Shown piece after piece: positions 62,464 to 64,000 of a stretch of 64,000 bases of DNA. Position 1 is the first letter of the stretch; each line of letters begins with the position of its first letter. Under the pieces are notes generated by a model. That model did not search any database, had not been told where the DNA came from, and saw nothing but the letters and a program-made list of their open reading frames with translations. The translations under genes were made by a program, and so were the position numbers. The DNA comes from Streptomyces sp. NBS 14/10 (lineage in GTDB: Bacteria > Actinomycetota > Actinomycetes > Streptomycetales > Streptomycetaceae): NCBI RefSeq assembly GCF_002224125.1, contig NZ_NCSM01000072.1, forward strand, positions 1 through 64,000, in the 5' to 3' direction.

Positions 62464-64000
62464 ATGGGGCTGCCCGACCCGCGGCGGTCCCGCGCGGTGC
62501 TCATCGGAACCCGGTCCTACACCGTCGAATCAGGCCTCGCCGAGCTGCCCGGTGTCACCGGCAACGTCATCCAGCTCGGCCGCCTCCTGACCACACTCAC
62601 CGGGCTGCCCGCCGACCACTGCCGGTCCCTGCTGGACCGGACCGAGGACCGGGAGGTGTGCCAGGAGGTCAGAAAGGCGGCCAGGGAGGCCGACGATCTG
62701 CTTCTGTTGTACTTCGCGGGCCATGGGCTCATCGACCCGGAAACCAATGAGCTCTTCCTCGCGCTGTCCAGCAGCAACCCGGACGAACCCCTCTACACGG
62801 CGGTGCGGTTCTCCGAGATCCGCGAAGCCGTGGCCGCGAGCCGGGCCCGCAACCGCGTCATCATCCTCGACTGCTGCTACAGCGGCCGGGCGATCGTGGA
62901 CACGATGGGGCCGGACGCGGCGGCGATCGCGTTCGGGCAGACCGAGACCAGCGGCGCCTATACGTTGACGGCGACATCGGCGAACCTCCCGGCGATCGCC
63001 CGCGCCGGCGAGCGACACACCGTCTTCACCGGCAAGCTGCTCGAACTGCTCCAGGACGGCATCGCGGACGCGGGGCCCCACCTCACGCTGGATCGCGTCT
63101 ACGACGAACTCCGGCGCACGCTGACGCCTCGGCCGCGGCGTCAGGGGACGGACAGCGTGGGGGAATTGGGGCTGGTGCGCAATGTGCGGCATGGGGTGTC
63201 CGCGGCTGATGAGGGCATGGGGGGTGAGACCACCGAGGACGCCGCCCGCGCGCCGCGGGAACCGGTGATGTTCCGTACGAACACCCGACGCCTGATGTGG
63301 CGGCGCGCTCTCCTCTATCTCGGCCTGGCCGGGCCTCCGGTGGTGGCCGCCATTCTCTATGTGGCGTTCGTGGCCAACGATGACGAAACCCTGGTGGTTT
63401 CCTTCACCTTGGCTCCAGCTGTTTCCATGATGGCGGTCGCCTTAAGTGACCGGGTACTTTTCTTAGTGCCTCGAATCCACGAGTTGACCATCGGCGAAGA
63501 GGGCCTGCTTTTCGCAGTGCAGGGCGAGAAGACGTGGCTTCGGTGGAGCGATGTCCAGCAGATGATGACCGTTCGCGGGCGCCCTGGGCACGATTCCCCG
63601 CACTGGCTCGCGGTCAGAACCAGGCGCGGCTTCATTCCACCGCGACGCTCCCGCCCGTTTCACCCGCGCATGGACCGCCGGCGAAACGTTCTCGTGCTGT
63701 GCGACCTGCGCTACGTCCAGGCATCGCCCGGCGAAGTAGAGGCTGCGATCGCCTCCTTCGCCGGACCTCTGTGGGACGACGGTCACGGCCTGAGCGAGGC
63801 GACGCATGCGCGCTTCGGAAGGGGTAGAAAATACGCCGCCAACGTGGCGGCGGCCTGGCTCGGGCTCGCGGTGACGGCGTTCGCCGTGTGGGTGGATACT
63901 TCGGGTACCGCCCGCTGGATCATCGTATTCTTCGGGGTCGCGGTCGCAGTGCTCCTGCTGTGGCTGTCGTTCCTGCCTGTTCGGGTCGAGCTGGACGACC
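62464..64000 (+). CDS. Caspase-like protease with membrane-spanning C-terminus (partial)
   Basis: Open from the ATG at 62464 past the window end; at least 512 residues. Caspase/peptidase C14 domain about 8-230: N-terminal strand RAVLIGTRSYT, catalytic His87 in LLYFAGHGLID and Cys138 in VIILDCCYSGR. Two helices follow (about 282-304 and 309-327), a PH-like strand-rich region (about 337-440; LTIGEEGLLFAVQGEKTWLR), and two more helices (about 458-478, 485-506). So the protease is membrane-anchored. Two TTA codons (327 and 334, at 63442 and 63463) imply bldA dependence. It starts 3 nt after EACC1. This is a probable cell-death effector of a conflict system; no NLR or other switch gene is visible inside the window. 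Confidence 0.85.
   Translation, partial: MGLPDPRRSRAVLIGTRSYTVESGLAELPGVTGNVIQLGRLLTTLTGLPADHCRSLLDRTEDREVCQEVRKAAREADDLLLLYFAGHGLIDPETNELFLALSSSNPDEPLYTAVRFSEIREAVAASRARNRVIILDCCYSGRAIVDTMGPDAAAIAFGQTETSGAYTLTATSANLPAIARAGERHTVFTGKLLELLQDGIADAGPHLTLDRVYDELRRTLTPRPRRQGTDSVGELGLVRNVRHGVSAADEGMGGETTEDAARAPREPVMFRTNTRRLMWRRALLYLGLAGPPVVAAILYVAFVANDDETLVVSFTLAPAVSMMAVALSDRVLFLVPRIHELTIGEEGLLFAVQGEKTWLRWSDVQQMMTVRGRPGHDSPHWLAVRTRRGFIPPRRSRPFHPRMDRRRNVLVLCDLRYVQASPGEVEAAIASFAGPLWDDGHGLSEATHARFGRGRKYAANVAAAWLGLAVTAFAVWVDTSGTARWIIVFFGVAVAVLLLWLSFLPVRVELDD

Overview
The window is high-GC actinobacterial DNA, almost certainly Streptomyces. The evidence is a SARP/AfsR-type regulator, rare TTA (bldA-type) codons confined to a few genes, Tat-exported secreted proteins, many GTG starts, Ser/Thr kinases with C-terminal sensor regions, and paired histidine kinase/NarL regulators next to ABC transporters. 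It looks like accessory or chromosome-arm sequence rather than core: regulators, secreted proteins, transporters and uncharacterised small proteins dominate. No rRNA, tRNA, CRISPR array or intact transposase was seen.

Layout. 1-3.0 kb: a hairpin relic, a WYL-type regulator divergent from a RidA-family gene, an unknown gene and a decayed TIR-domain gene. 3.1-10.1 kb: an MmpS-like lipoprotein, an APH-like kinase, a Tat-exported GH11 xylanase (xlnC type), a convergent SARP/NB-ARC/TPR regulator, an AMIN-like secreted protein and a second APH-like gene. 10.1-14.7 kb: a TetR - enoyl-CoA isomerase - thioesterase operon, a small membrane protein, a DUF1330 protein, an AraC regulator divergent from a DUF2000 protein, and an orphan gene. 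14.9-20.5 kb: a beta-propeller Ser/Thr kinase, a TauE permease and two CBS/DUF21 'hemolysin' genes. 20.8-24.6 kb: a Ter-stress island (TerB; BlaI and M56 peptidase; TerD, membrane protein, TatA-like) in which two promoters share a BlaI-like operator. 24.7-29.3 kb: an acyltransferase, a TetR regulator, a 1.3-kb non-coding region dominated by a large inverted repeat, then a second Ser/Thr kinase and a small ORF.

29.5-34.9 kb: a FtsX-type ABC exporter with a divergent NarL-type two-component system. 35-39.4 kb: secreted DUF1996, FlgD-Ig and SMP-30-like proteins and a small PH-domain protein. 39.5-44.8 kb: a second two-component system divergent from a three-gene ABC exporter whose first permease carries a DUF1349-like extracellular insert. 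44.9-50.7 kb: a LacI-controlled catabolic operon (nitrilase, duplicated membrane protein, amidase, MetX-like hydrolase) with three near-identical operators. 50.8-53.3 kb: a 2-hydroxyacid dehydrogenase, an acidic protein and a membrane-anchored protein. 53.4-59.3 kb: a MacAB-like lipoprotein/adaptor/ATPase/permease operon divergent from an OmpR-type two-component system. 59.4-64 kb: a TPR protein, a secreted trypsin-VCBS protease, and finally a two-gene EACC1 plus caspase module running off the window edge.

The most notable system is that last pair: a small EACC1-like protein followed 3 nt later by a membrane-anchored caspase-like protease with an intact His/Cys dyad and two in-frame TTA codons. 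This suggests a bldA-gated (development-coupled) conflict or cell-death device. TTA codons also occur in the SARP regulator, the xylanase, one APH-like gene and the dead TIR gene. Further items of interest are the textbook 11-bp heptamer repeat at the SARP promoter, the shared BlaI operator joining TerB and TerD, the three ABC/two-component modules, and the 93-bp-armed inverted repeat at 26.7-27.5 kb.
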